This document shows, piece after piece, positions 41,914 to 49,962 of a stretch of DNA of 64,000 nt. The position numbers and the translations under genes were made by a program. The notes beneath the pieces were generated by a model. The model was not told the origin of the DNA, did not search any database, and saw only the letters and a list, made by a program, of their open reading frames with translations. The DNA lies in NCBI RefSeq assembly GCF_002159335.1, contig NZ_NFHP01000004.1, positions 62,001 to 126,000 on the forward strand, written 5' to 3'. Numbering within the stretch: the first letter of the stretch is position 1; every line of letters begins with the position of its first letter. This stretch comes from Collinsella sp. An7 (GTDB lineage: Bacteria > Actinomycetota > Coriobacteriia > Coriobacteriales > Coriobacteriaceae).

Positions 41914-42020
41914 GACCGGCGGGCGCGGAGCGGGTGTTCTTGCCCGGCGGATGCCCTCGTCCCGTGCCTGGCCCTCGACATGCGGGCCCCGTCGGTTCGG
42001 CCGCCCGTTCCACCTCCGTT

Positions 42021-42050
42021 TTGTCGACCTCCTTGGCCCCGTGCTACCAT
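42021..42050 (+). promoter_or_regulatory. Promoter of a probably leaderless kinase mRNA
   Basis: TTGTCG (42021-42026) and TACCAT (42045-42050) with an 18-bp spacer end 7 bp before the ATG at 42058. No ribosome-binding site precedes that ATG, so transcription probably starts at or next to the start codon. Confidence 0.55.
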
Positions 42051-42057
42051 GTGCCCC

Positions 42058-43434
42058 ATGGATACCCAGACACAGCAACCCGATGACCTCGAGCTCTACC
42101 TTGCCGCCGTGGCGCGGGAGGGTTCCTACGCTGTGGAGCGCCCGCTGGGCTCGGGCGATAGCGCGGGCAGCACTGAACTCGTGATGTTTCGTGGGGTGGA
42201 CGGCGCCGCGCTCGGGCCCTTTGTGCGCAAACGGATCGACCTCGCCACCGGCGTGGGCGGCGCGTACGAGGCGCTGTGGGCCGCCGAGCGCGCGGGGCGG
42301 CGCTTTAGGCATCTGCCGCGTGTGGCCGAGTGCTATAAGACCGGTTATGAGCTTGTAGTTGTTGCGGAATATGTGCCCGGGCGCACGCTCGAGGAGGAGG
42401 TTGCGGTGTGCGGCGCCTCGCCTGAGCTCGCCCGGCGCATCTTTCCGGCGCTTTGCGAGGCGGTGGGCGAGCTCCACGAACTCTTTGACCCGCCGCTCAT
42501 CCACCGCGACCTCAAGCCCCAAAACGTCATCGTGGCGCCCGAGGGGCTCTTTCTCATCGACCTTGGCATAGCACGGCGCTTCCACGAGGGGGCGGGCGCC
42601 GACACTGTGCGCTTTGGCACCCGAGCCTACGCGCCGCCCGAGCAGTACGGCTTTGGCCAGACCGACGTGCGGAGCGATGTCTACGCGCTCGGCATGCTCC
42701 TGTGGTACTGCCTGGTGGGCGAGGAACCGCCCGTGCCCTTTGGGGAGGCTGCGCTCGCGCAGGTCGGGCGCACCTATGCGGAGGTCATCGCACGGGCGAC
42801 GGCCTTTGACCCCGAGGCGCGCTACGCAAGCGTGCGCGAGCTGGGGGAGGCGTTTGCCCGGGCAAGCGGCGGCGCTCGTGTTCCGCGCGGCGACGGCCGG
42901 CCGGGTGAGGGCGAGCGTGCGAAGGCGGCTGAAGCCGCGCTCACGCCCGCGCCTGCATCTGCGCCCGCGCCCGCCGCCCCAGAGCCCGTGCAGCCCGCAG
43001 ATCCGTACGAGCCGGGCGAGCAAGCCGCGTCCCCGCGCCGTCCGGAGCGCCAAGGAGGCTTCTTCCGTCGAATTGCCGCCTGGCCCCGTCGCATCGCCGC
43101 CTGGGCCAACCGGCTACCCGCCCCGCTCGGTATCGCGTGGAACGTGTTCGTGCTCCTTATCTACCTGCTGCTCGCCTCGTCGTGCGTCTCGGCGGTCGTG
43201 CAGCCCACCGAGGCCGATCGCGCCTACCCCGTGTGGTTTCTTGCGCTCGAGTACCTCGGCATGACGCTCTCGTGGGCTAGCGTCTTGGCCTACCTGGTGC
43301 TCGACAAGCGGCGCCTCCGCCGGCGCATCCCCCGGCTCGCCCGGCGCACGTGGCGCCAGGACGCCCGCCTCGCGCTCATCGTGGTCATGGCCACGCTCAC
43401 GGTGACGGTTGTCGCCCGTATGACCCTCGGCTAG
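42058..43434 (+). CDS. Membrane-anchored Ser/Thr protein kinase
   Basis: This 458-residue Hanks-type kinase has a catalytic domain (about residues 20-260) with HRDLKPQNVIV, IDLGIARRF (DLG in place of DFG), RFGTRAYAPPEQYGFGQTDV and SDVYALGMLLW. The glycine loop is relaxed (RPLGSGDSAGSTE). A Pro/Ala-rich linker follows, then about three transmembrane helices from residue 360 (IAWNVFVLLIYLLLASSCV; LEYLGMTLSWASVLAYLVL; LALIVVMATLTVTVVA). No extracellular sensor domain is present. The start at 42058 fits a leaderless promoter. It follows an HTH protein gene. Confidence 0.88.
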   Translation: MDTQTQQPDDLELYLAAVAREGSYAVERPLGSGDSAGSTELVMFRGVDGAALGPFVRKRIDLATGVGGAYEALWAAERAGRRFRHLPRVAECYKTGYELVVVAEYVPGRTLEEEVAVCGASPELARRIFPALCEAVGELHELFDPPLIHRDLKPQNVIVAPEGLFLIDLGIARRFHEGAGADTVRFGTRAYAPPEQYGFGQTDVRSDVYALGMLLWYCLVGEEPPVPFGEAALAQVGRTYAEVIARATAFDPEARYASVRELGEAFARASGGARVPRGDGRPGEGERAKAAEAALTPAPASAPAPAAPEPVQPADPYEPGEQAASPRRPERQGGFFRRIAAWPRRIAAWANRLPAPLGIAWNVFVLLIYLLLASSCVSAVVQPTEADRAYPVWFLALEYLGMTLSWASVLAYLVLDKRRLRRRIPRLARRTWRQDARLALIVVMATLTVTVVARMTLG

Positions 43435-43444
43435 GGCGGTAAAA

Positions 43445-43479
43445 ATGGGTCAGTTGGGGACGTGTTCCGTTTGACCCAT
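43445..43479 (+). repeat. REP-like family B palindrome, copy 4
   Basis: It runs from ATGGGTCAGTTGGGGACGTG to TTTGACCCAT, 10 bp after the kinase stop, followed by TTTTT. No family A unit accompanies this copy. Confidence 0.7.
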
Positions 43480-43607
43480 TTTTAGCCCTCATCTGCCACT
43501 GCCACGGTGCCATTCTTCTTTTTACGTGTTAAGAACAGCACCGCCCGCCGCCCCGCCTCTTGACAGGGTGCATAATAGCCATTTGCCTTATCCGAAGGGA
43601 GGATTCC

Positions 43608-44606
43608 GTGCAATCTGTTTTCGGCCAGCGTGCGCCCTTTGCCGACGTGCGGCGCGTCGGCATTCCGCGCGCGTTGCTCTACTACCGCTACGGCATTGCC
43701 TGGCGCACCTTTTTTGAGCAGCTCGGCCGCGAGGTCGTGCTCGACAGCCCGTCCGACCGCGGTACGCTCGAGGTGGGCGACCGTCTCTCCGTTGACGAGT
43801 GCTGCCTGGCCTCCAAGCTCTTCTTAGGCCATGTGGCGGCGCTCGCCGGCCGCTGCGACGCCGTCTTTATCCCGAGCCTCATGGGCTACGGGCGCTTTGA
43901 GACCTTCTGCACCAAGTTCCAGGCGCTGCCCGACCTCGCCGAGAACGCCTTTGCGGTGGCGGGGGAGAGCCTGCGCGTCATCTCGATGCGCGTGGAGGAG
44001 CCGCGCGGCACCTCCGAGGAGGACGCCTACCTGGGCGTGGCGGCGGAGCTCGGCGCCACGCGCAAGGAGGGACGCCGCGCCTACCGGGCGGCCATCGCCG
44101 CGCAGCGCGCTTACGACGAGCGCATGGCGCGCGAGCAGGAGCAGCTCGTCAAGAGCCTCGCCAAGCTGCCCGCCGAGGAGCGCCCACTCACCATCCTCGT
44201 GGCGGCGCACCCCTACGTGAGCCACGATCCCTTTGTGGGCGGCGTGGTAGAGGACGCCCTGCGCGAGCAGGGAGCGTGCGTGCTCTTTGCCGACGAGACC
44301 GACCGCGCCCGCACCCTCAAGAAGAGCTACGACTTTAGCCACTCCATCCCCTGGATCGTCAACCGCGAGCTCATCGGGTCGATCCTCATGCTCCACGAGT
44401 ACGTGGACGGCATCGTGCTCATGAGCGCCTACCCCTGCGGTCCCGACTCCATGGCCGACGACGCCATCGAGCGCTGCATCCACGGCAAGCCCATCCTCAC
44501 GCTCACCGTCGACGCGCAGGGCGGCACCGCCGGCGTGGAGACGCGCGTGGAGAGCTTTGTCGACATCCTCTCCTACCAAAAGAAGGGAGGCTATCTGCAT
44601 GCCTAG
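43608..44606 (+). CDS. 2-hydroxyacyl-CoA dehydratase D-component-like protein (DUF2229), first subunit
   Basis: This 332-residue protein has the fold of the iron-sulfur subunits of 2-hydroxyacyl-CoA dehydratases and double-cubane cluster reductases. Candidate cluster cysteines are in VDECCLASKLFLGHV, RFETFCTKFQALPD and MSAYPCGPDSMADD. It starts VRRVGIPRALLYYRYGIAW, typical of the DUF2229 group. GTG at 43608 is preceded by GGGAGG. It overlaps the next gene by 8 bp; the three genes 43608-46769 form one operon with an ATPase activator. The substrate is unknown. Confidence 0.8.
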   Translation: MQSVFGQRAPFADVRRVGIPRALLYYRYGIAWRTFFEQLGREVVLDSPSDRGTLEVGDRLSVDECCLASKLFLGHVAALAGRCDAVFIPSLMGYGRFETFCTKFQALPDLAENAFAVAGESLRVISMRVEEPRGTSEEDAYLGVAAELGATRKEGRRAYRAAIAAQRAYDERMAREQEQLVKSLAKLPAEERPLTILVAAHPYVSHDPFVGGVVEDALREQGACVLFADETDRARTLKKSYDFSHSIPWIVNRELIGSILMLHEYVDGIVLMSAYPCGPDSMADDAIERCIHGKPILTLTVDAQGGTAGVETRVESFVDILSYQKKGGYLHA

Positions 44607-45816
44607 CCTTTCATCCGGCCCCGAGCAGAGCGCCGGCGAGCCGCGGCGCCCCAAGCGCGCATCCGAGGAGCAGGGGCGCGTCGTGATGCAGCCGGGCCGC
44701 CCGCGTCCGCTCTTCTTTACGGGCAAGCGTCCCAAGCGCGACCGGCACTCTCGGCGCAAGGTGGCGTTCTTTCACTTTCGCAACTACGAGCCTGCCTTCA
44801 AGTTCTTTGTGGAGCAGGTGCTCGACGCCGACTTTATCCCGCTGCCGCCGCCCACGCGTCGCACGGTCAAGATCGGCGAGGAGCTCTCGAGCGACTACGT
44901 CTGCACACCCTTTAAGCACATCATGGGTGACTACGTGGAGGCGCTCGAGCGCGGCGCCGACGTGCTCGTGCAGGTTACGGGGTTCTGCCGCCTCAACTAC
45001 TATGGCGAGCTCGCCCAGATGATTCTGCGCGACCGCGGCTACGCCGACTTCGATATGCTCAACTTCTCGGACGTGGGCACGGGCAAGGTCCGCGACTACG
45101 TGGCCTACTGCAAAAAGGTCGTAAACCCCAACCTCTCCATTCCGCACGGGGTCAAGGGCCTCTACGCGGCCTGGCGCATGGTGGAGCATATCGACGAGTT
45201 TCGTGATCTCTACCTGGCGCGCGCCGGGTTTGCGCAGGAGGCGGGCTCGTTTGAGCGGGTGCGCCGGAGCTTCATCGCGCGCATGAACGCCGCTACCACG
45301 CTCAGCGATATCGAGACGGGCTTTCGCCAGTCGGTGGACGAGCTCGAGGCGCTGCCGATCGATAAGCCGGCCGATCCGGTGCGCGTGGCGATTCTGGGCG
45401 AGTACTACACCGCTCAGGACCCGTCGAGCAACCTCGGGCTCGAGCAGAAGCTCCTCGACATGGGGGTCGAGCTCGTCAACTACATGTCGATCTCCAACTT
45501 CAACCTGCACTACAACGCCGATGCCACGCGGGCGAGCATCACCGAGTACAGTCGCTTTGACATGGGGCCGACCTCGAGCTTTAACATCGCCGCGGCCAAG
45601 CGTGCGGCCGAGGAGGGCTTTGACGGCATCGTGCACATCAAGAGCGCCGGCTGCACGCCCGAGATCGACGTCATGCCGCCGCTGCAGCGCATCAGCCGCG
45701 ACTACCACGTGCCCGTGCTCTTTCTGACGTTTGACACGCAGACCTCCGACGCCGGACTCGACACCCGGCTCGAGGCCTTCTACGACATGATCGCAATGAG
45801 GAAGGTTCGCTCATGA
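44599..45816 (+). CDS. 2-hydroxyacyl-CoA dehydratase D-component-like protein (DUF2229), second subunit
   Basis: This 405-residue partner of the preceding protein has an Arg/Pro-rich N-terminal extension of about 50 residues, then the same fold. The conserved cysteines are in SDYVCTPFKHIMGDYVEALE, VQVTGFCRLNYYGELAQMIL and HIKSAGCTPEIDVMPPLQRI. The GEYYT/SNFNLHYNADATR region is typical of this group. In many bacteria these modules and the activator are fused in one very long protein; here they are three separate genes. It overlaps the activator gene by 4 bp. Confidence 0.8.
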   Translation: MPSLSSGPEQSAGEPRRPKRASEEQGRVVMQPGRPRPLFFTGKRPKRDRHSRRKVAFFHFRNYEPAFKFFVEQVLDADFIPLPPPTRRTVKIGEELSSDYVCTPFKHIMGDYVEALERGADVLVQVTGFCRLNYYGELAQMILRDRGYADFDMLNFSDVGTGKVRDYVAYCKKVVNPNLSIPHGVKGLYAAWRMVEHIDEFRDLYLARAGFAQEAGSFERVRRSFIARMNAATTLSDIETGFRQSVDELEALPIDKPADPVRVAILGEYYTAQDPSSNLGLEQKLLDMGVELVNYMSISNFNLHYNADATRASITEYSRFDMGPTSSFNIAAAKRAAEEGFDGIVHIKSAGCTPEIDVMPPLQRISRDYHVPVLFLTFDTQTSDAGLDTRLEAFYDMIAMRKVRS

Positions 45817-46769
45817 AGGCATATCTGGGTATCGACACCGGCTCCATCTCCACCAAGGGCGTGGTGATTGACGAGGACCGCACGATCATCGCCCGCAGCT
45901 ACCTCTGGACGGAGGGCGACCCGGCCGGCGCGGTGCGGCGCGTGGTGGACGACCTGCGCGGGCAGATCGACCTCAACGAGGTCGAGGTCATGTCCATCGG
46001 CACGACGGGCTCGGCGCGCCGTCTGGTGGGTGCCATGCTCGAGGCACAGATCGTCAAGAACGAGATCACCGCGCATGCGGTGGGTACGACCTTTCTGCAC
46101 CCGGACGTGCGCACGATCCTCGAGATCGGCGGCCAGGACTCCAAGATCATCTGCATCGAGAACGGCATTGCCGTGGATTACGCCATGAACACGCTCTGCG
46201 CGGCGGGCACGGGCTCCTTTCTCTCGAGCCAGGCGCACCGCTTGGGTGTGGAGGTTGAGGATTTTGGACGCATCGCGCTCACGAGCGACAAGCCGGCCAA
46301 CATCGCCGCGCGCTGCACGGTCTTTGCCGAGAGCGACCTGGTACACAAGCTCCAGGTGGGCTACGAGAAGAAGGACGTTATCGCCGGGCTCTGCCGCGCC
46401 GTGGCCACCAACTACCTCAACAACGTGGGCAAGGGCAAGAAGATCGAGAGCCCCGTGGTATTCCAAGGCGGCGTCTCTAAGAACGTGGGCGTGGTGGATG
46501 CGTTTGAGAAGGCGCTCGGCAAGAAGGTCATCGTAGACCCGGACGGGCACCTGATGGGCTGCTTTGGCGCAGCGCTGCTTGCCGCCGACGCGCCCAAGAT
46601 GCGCGAGCAGCCCTTCCGCTTTGACATCGACGACTTTGATTTCCGCACGCGCGAGGTGGTCTGCGGCCACTGTGCCAACCATTGCGAGATCGTCTGCGTC
46701 TACCGCGACGACGAGCTCATCGATTCGTGGGGGAATAGGTGCGATCGCGGCGCCATTAAGGTTCACTAA
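45813..46769 (+). CDS. BadF/BadG/HgdC-type ATPase, CoA-substrate enzyme activase
   Basis: This 318-residue ASKHA-fold ATPase hydrolyses ATP to push low-potential electrons from its [4Fe-4S] cluster into the partner protein. LGIDTGSISTKGVVID (phosphate loop), SIGTTGSARRLVG, ILEIGGQDSKIICI and VVFQGGVSKNVGVV are family motifs. The bridging cysteines are C129 (LCAAGTGSF) and C168 (AARCTVFAESD). A C-terminal addition has five more cysteines (C284, C287, C291, C295, C310), which may bind a metal. Operon partners are the two DUF2229 proteins upstream. Confidence 0.9.
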   Translation: MKAYLGIDTGSISTKGVVIDEDRTIIARSYLWTEGDPAGAVRRVVDDLRGQIDLNEVEVMSIGTTGSARRLVGAMLEAQIVKNEITAHAVGTTFLHPDVRTILEIGGQDSKIICIENGIAVDYAMNTLCAAGTGSFLSSQAHRLGVEVEDFGRIALTSDKPANIAARCTVFAESDLVHKLQVGYEKKDVIAGLCRAVATNYLNNVGKGKKIESPVVFQGGVSKNVGVVDAFEKALGKKVIVDPDGHLMGCFGAALLAADAPKMREQPFRFDIDDFDFRTREVVCGHCANHCEIVCVYRDDELIDSWGNRCDRGAIKVH

Positions 46770-46776
46770 CCCGTCC

Positions 46777-46876
46777 GGTCTCCCGTAGCACCCGACCTTG
46801 GCCCTCAATCGTCGGTCGCCGCACGCGAGGCGTGCTCCCTCCTCTTTCGGGCCAACCTCGGGTGCTACGGGAGGCC
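46777..46876 (+). repeat. REP-like family A element, copy 3
   Basis: This is the best-preserved copy. GGTCTCCCGTAGCACCCGA at the left is closed by TCGGGTGCTACGGGAGGCC at the right, with the shared core CCCTCAATCGTCGGTCGCCG and CTCCCTCCTCTTTCGGGCC between. A family B unit follows at 46890-46924. Confidence 0.7.
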
Positions 46877-46889
46877 GGCTCCGTGGCAG

Positions 46890-46924
46890 ATGGGTCATTT
46901 GGGGACGTGTTCCGTTTGACCCAT
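46890..46924 (+). repeat. REP-like family B palindrome, copy 5
   Basis: It runs from ATGGGTCATTTGGGGACGTG to TTTGACCCAT, 13 bp after the family A unit. This repeats the A-then-B order seen at 186-438 and 5016-5163. Confidence 0.7.
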
Positions 46925-46938
46925 TTTGCGCGCGTATG

Positions 46939-46964
46939 AAAAAAGGCCCCAAACGGGGCCTTTT
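46939..46964 (-). terminator. Terminator of the secreted cell-wall protein gene
   Basis: On the minus strand the stem GGCCCC/GGGGCC with a GTTT loop is followed by TTTTTT. It begins 2 bp past the stop codon. Confidence 0.85.
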
Positions 46965-46965
46965 C

Positions 46966-48099
46966 TTAAATTCTGTTCATCTGTGCGGCGACCTTGTTGT
47001 ACCAGTCCTGCCAGGTGGGAGGGCAGTACTTCTTGGCTGCGGCGACGGTGAGAGTCGGGCCGTAGACGCGCTTGAGGTAGGCCACATGCGCGGGGATGGA
47101 CTGCTCCCAACTGCTGAAGCTCTGGCCCATCCAGCCCCAGGCGTTGTAGGGGCGGAAGCAATGCGCACCCTTGGTGCTCTCGATGCAGCTGATAGCGGGC
47201 GACCAGCGCGGGTCCACGCCGGAGTTCCACGCCGACTCCGCAAAGAGACGCCCGTAGCCCGCGAGAGGCGAGCCGGCCAGATAGGCGTCGATGCGCGAGG
47301 CCCACTGGTTAACGAAGTCCTCCTTGCTGAGGTTCCAGTTAACCCCGCCGGAGCTCACCGAGGTGTCAACGGACTGGCCCGGGGTGGTGGCGGTGTTGGA
47401 GCTGTTGCCCGAATCGGCGCCCTCACCCGTGGCCGGGGCGGTCGCCTCGACGCTCTGCTGCGCGGCAAGCTCAGCCAGGCGCGCAAGCTCGGCGGCGTCC
47501 TCCTCCTCCGCCTTCTTCTGGGCGGCGGAGCGGGCGGCCTGCGCCTCGGCGAGTGCGTTCTCGGCAGTGCGGCGCTCCTCCTCGAGCTGGGCCTTGGCCT
47601 GGTCGAGCTCGGTCTTCTGCTGCTCGAGCTCCTGCTCCTTGGCGTTGAGCTCCTCGATGGCGGCGTTGTTGGAGGCCTGGATCTGGTCCATGTAAACGAC
47701 GTTGGTGATGAGGTCGTCGAGGGACTCAGACTTGAGCACAAAGCTCACGAGGGGGTTAGAGTTGCTCTGGTACTTGTAGGCGTCGCGCATCGCACGGCTC
47801 GCCTCGGCCTGGAGCTCGGGAAGCTCCTCCTCGATCTGGGCGATGTTGGCGGTGTTCTCGTCGATCTTAGCCTGGAGCTCGTTCAGCTTGGCCACGGCCT
47901 CGTCGTAGGCGGCGGCGTACTGGTCGACCTGGCTCTCGGCGGCATCGAGCTCAGCCTGCGTCTCGGCCGAGACGGCATAGGCCGCAACGGGGGAGAGCAC
48001 GGGCGTCGCGGTAAAGGCCACGGCGAGGGCGGCGCAGGTGAGCGCGCGGGCCGGACGCCGGGCGATGATGCTGATGATCGAACGGTTGGAATCTCGCAT
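46966..48099 (-). CDS. Secreted coiled-coil protein with lysozyme-like C-terminal domain
   Basis: This 377-residue exported protein has a signal peptide (RALTCAALAVAFTATPVLSP, cleavage after AYA) and then a long coiled coil (about residues 45-220; QAELDAAESQVDQYAAAYDE and so on) like CwlO/RipA-type cell-wall hydrolases. A Ser/Thr/Gly linker follows, then a domain of about 115 residues with FAESAWNSGVDPRWSPAISC, IESTKGAHCFRPYNAWGWMG and a final Trp-rich stretch. The Ile-Glu-Ser and NAWGW patterns fit a lysozyme-like glucosaminidase or transglycosylase. A -10 box TATACT lies upstream. Likely a peptidoglycan remodelling enzyme. Confidence 0.82.
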   Translation of the reverse strand: MRDSNRSIISIIARRPARALTCAALAVAFTATPVLSPVAAYAVSAETQAELDAAESQVDQYAAAYDEAVAKLNELQAKIDENTANIAQIEEELPELQAEASRAMRDAYKYQSNSNPLVSFVLKSESLDDLITNVVYMDQIQASNNAAIEELNAKEQELEQQKTELDQAKAQLEEERRTAENALAEAQAARSAAQKKAEEEDAAELARLAELAAQQSVEATAPATGEGADSGNSSNTATTPGQSVDTSVSSGGVNWNLSKEDFVNQWASRIDAYLAGSPLAGYGRLFAESAWNSGVDPRWSPAISCIESTKGAHCFRPYNAWGWMGQSFSSWEQSIPAHVAYLKRVYGPTLTVAAAKKYCPPTWQDWYNKVAAQMNRI

Positions 48100-48591
48100 T
48101 AGAAGTCCTCGTCCTCGAGATACGTCGTACCGAATCTACGTCGAGCAGTATACCCCGGGGTTTTTATTAAATAACCCCCTATACAATCCTTAAGGCTCAA
48201 GTTGAAGGTTTAAGATTGCGTCCGACCTGCGGGTTTAATGCCACGTTAAGAAACTGTGGAGTTTCAAGCTCACGTTTAAGGTTAAGGATGAACAGGGCGA
48301 AAAGCCTGCGGCAAGCGGTGCGTCTGAGGAGACGTTTGCGGCCTAAAGCAGGGAAAACGAGTGCGCGGGTGGGCAGAGGGGTCCGCAAGACGGGGGAGAT
48401 GCCTCTGAGCGCCCCGCAAGATGGGGAACGCGTAGAAGCTGCCTCGCCTCCGCCGACTCCGAGCGCGCTCACGCTACACTAAAGAGCGTTTGCACCGTAC
48501 GGCCGCCCCAAACCTCCGGGGCAGACAGCACGGCGCGCCGAGCGCCCCCTTGAGCGGCGCGCCCGGGCACATCCGGCGAGAGAGGGAGCAC
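48100..48591. other. Divergent promoter region with an AT-rich block
   Basis: No gene is seen. An AT-rich segment at 48161-48300 includes TTATTAAATAACCCCCTAT; an ATAACCCCCTAT string recurs at 57960. The minus-strand -10 TATACT at 48153-48148 serves the cell-wall protein. TACACT at 48475-48480 probably serves the ATP-grasp ligase gene, with a leader of about 105 nt. Confidence 0.5.
48148..48153 (-). promoter_or_regulatory. Probable -10 box of the cell-wall protein gene
   Basis: AGTATA on the plus strand reads TATACT on the minus strand, about 50 bp upstream of the start at 48099. A TTATTT 16 bp upstream could act as -35. Confidence 0.45.
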
Positions 48592-49845
48592 ATGGCCCTT
48601 ACCTTTACCGAGCGCGAGTTTATCCCCGTCCTTCTGGGCGGCGACATCAACGTCTACTCCGTGGCCCGCGCCTTTTACGAGGAGTATCAGGTCAAAAGCG
48701 TCGCCTTTGGCAAGTACCACACCGGCCCGGCGTTCCGGAGCCTCATGATCGACTATCGGCCCAACGAGCGCATCGATACCGACGAGGTCTTTCTGCCCAC
48801 CGTCAACGCGTTTGCGCGCGAGCACGCCGATAAGAAGATCGTCCTCATGGGTTGCGGCGACGCCTACGTGGCGCTCATCGCCCGCGCGCAGGACGCCGGC
48901 GCCCTCGAGCCCAACATCATCGCGCCCTACGGCCCCTTTGAGCTCATGGACAGCTGCCAGAAGAAAGAGGTCTTCTACCAGCTCTGCGAGAAGCACGGTG
49001 TGCCCTATCCGCACACCTTCACCTTTACCGCGGCCATGGCTGCCGACCCGGGCACTATGGCCGAGGCGCTCGACGGGCTCGACTTTCCCTACCCGATGAT
49101 TCTCAAGCCCTCCGACGGCATCGCCTATTGGGAGCACCCCTTTGCCACGCAGCAGAAGGCCTACACGATCGGCTCGCGCGAGGAGCTGGAGAGCGTCATC
49201 CGCGACGTCTACGCCTCGGGCTACACCGACGACCTCATCATCCAGGATCGCGTGCCGGGCAACGACGAGTACATGCGCGTGCTCACGAGCTACTCCGACC
49301 GCACGGGCAAGGTCCGCATGATGTGCCTCGGCCACGTGCTCCTCGAGGAGCACGGCCCGCATGCGCAGGGCAACCACGCCTGCATCATCACCGAGCCCAA
49401 CGACGAGCTCATGGGCGGCGTGCGCGAGCTGCTGGAGGACCTGCACTTTGTGGGCTTCTCCAACTTCGACGTCAAGTACGACGAGCGCGACGGCTCCTTT
49501 AAGTTCTTTGACTTCAACACCCGCCAGGGGCGCAGCAACTACTACGTCACGGGTTCGGGCTTTAACGTGGCGCGCTACGTGGTTGAGGAGTACGTTTACG
49601 GACGCCCCTTCGACCCGGCGTTTGAGACGGCCCGCGAGGAGCACCTCTGGACTGTGGTGCCGCGCGGCGTGATCCGCCGCTACGTAAAGGATCCGGAGCT
49701 GCGCGCGCGGGCGCTCAGACTCATGCGCGAGGGGCGCTCGGTAAACCCGGTCTTTATGAAGGGCGACTTTACCTTCAACCGGTGGCTGCGCATGGTGCAC
49801 ACCACGCTCAGGCACTATAAGATCTTTAAGCAGTACTACCGGTAG
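48592..49845 (+). CDS. ATP-grasp ligase, probable D-aspartate ligase for peptidoglycan cross-bridge
   Basis: This 417-residue ATP-grasp enzyme couples an amino acid to a carboxylate. Family features are VLLGGDINVYSVARAF, MDSCQKKEVFYQLCEKHGVP, the ATP-loop region MILKPSDGIAYWEH, IIQDRVPGNDEYMRVLTSYS and the metal/ATP segment FVGFSNFDVKYDERDGSFKF then FDFNTRQGRSNYY. The pattern is that of the carboxylate-amine ligase group that includes the Enterococcus faecium D-aspartate ligase. An aspartate racemase-like gene follows 117 bp later, the same pairing as in that system, which supports D-Asp as substrate. GAGGGAG precedes the ATG at 48592. Confidence 0.78.
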   Translation: MALTFTEREFIPVLLGGDINVYSVARAFYEEYQVKSVAFGKYHTGPAFRSLMIDYRPNERIDTDEVFLPTVNAFAREHADKKIVLMGCGDAYVALIARAQDAGALEPNIIAPYGPFELMDSCQKKEVFYQLCEKHGVPYPHTFTFTAAMAADPGTMAEALDGLDFPYPMILKPSDGIAYWEHPFATQQKAYTIGSREELESVIRDVYASGYTDDLIIQDRVPGNDEYMRVLTSYSDRTGKVRMMCLGHVLLEEHGPHAQGNHACIITEPNDELMGGVRELLEDLHFVGFSNFDVKYDERDGSFKFFDFNTRQGRSNYYVTGSGFNVARYVVEEYVYGRPFDPAFETAREEHLWTVVPRGVIRRYVKDPELRARALRLMREGRSVNPVFMKGDFTFNRWLRMVHTTLRHYKIFKQYYR

Positions 49846-49962
49846 CGGCGCGGCTGGCGGGTGGTGCGCGGCGGGGTGCGGCCCAGAAGCGGATGCGCGG
49901 GTGGCCTGCACGCAGTGCATGCCCGCCGGCAACAGGGCAAAGGCCCGCAGGAGGTGAGCGAC

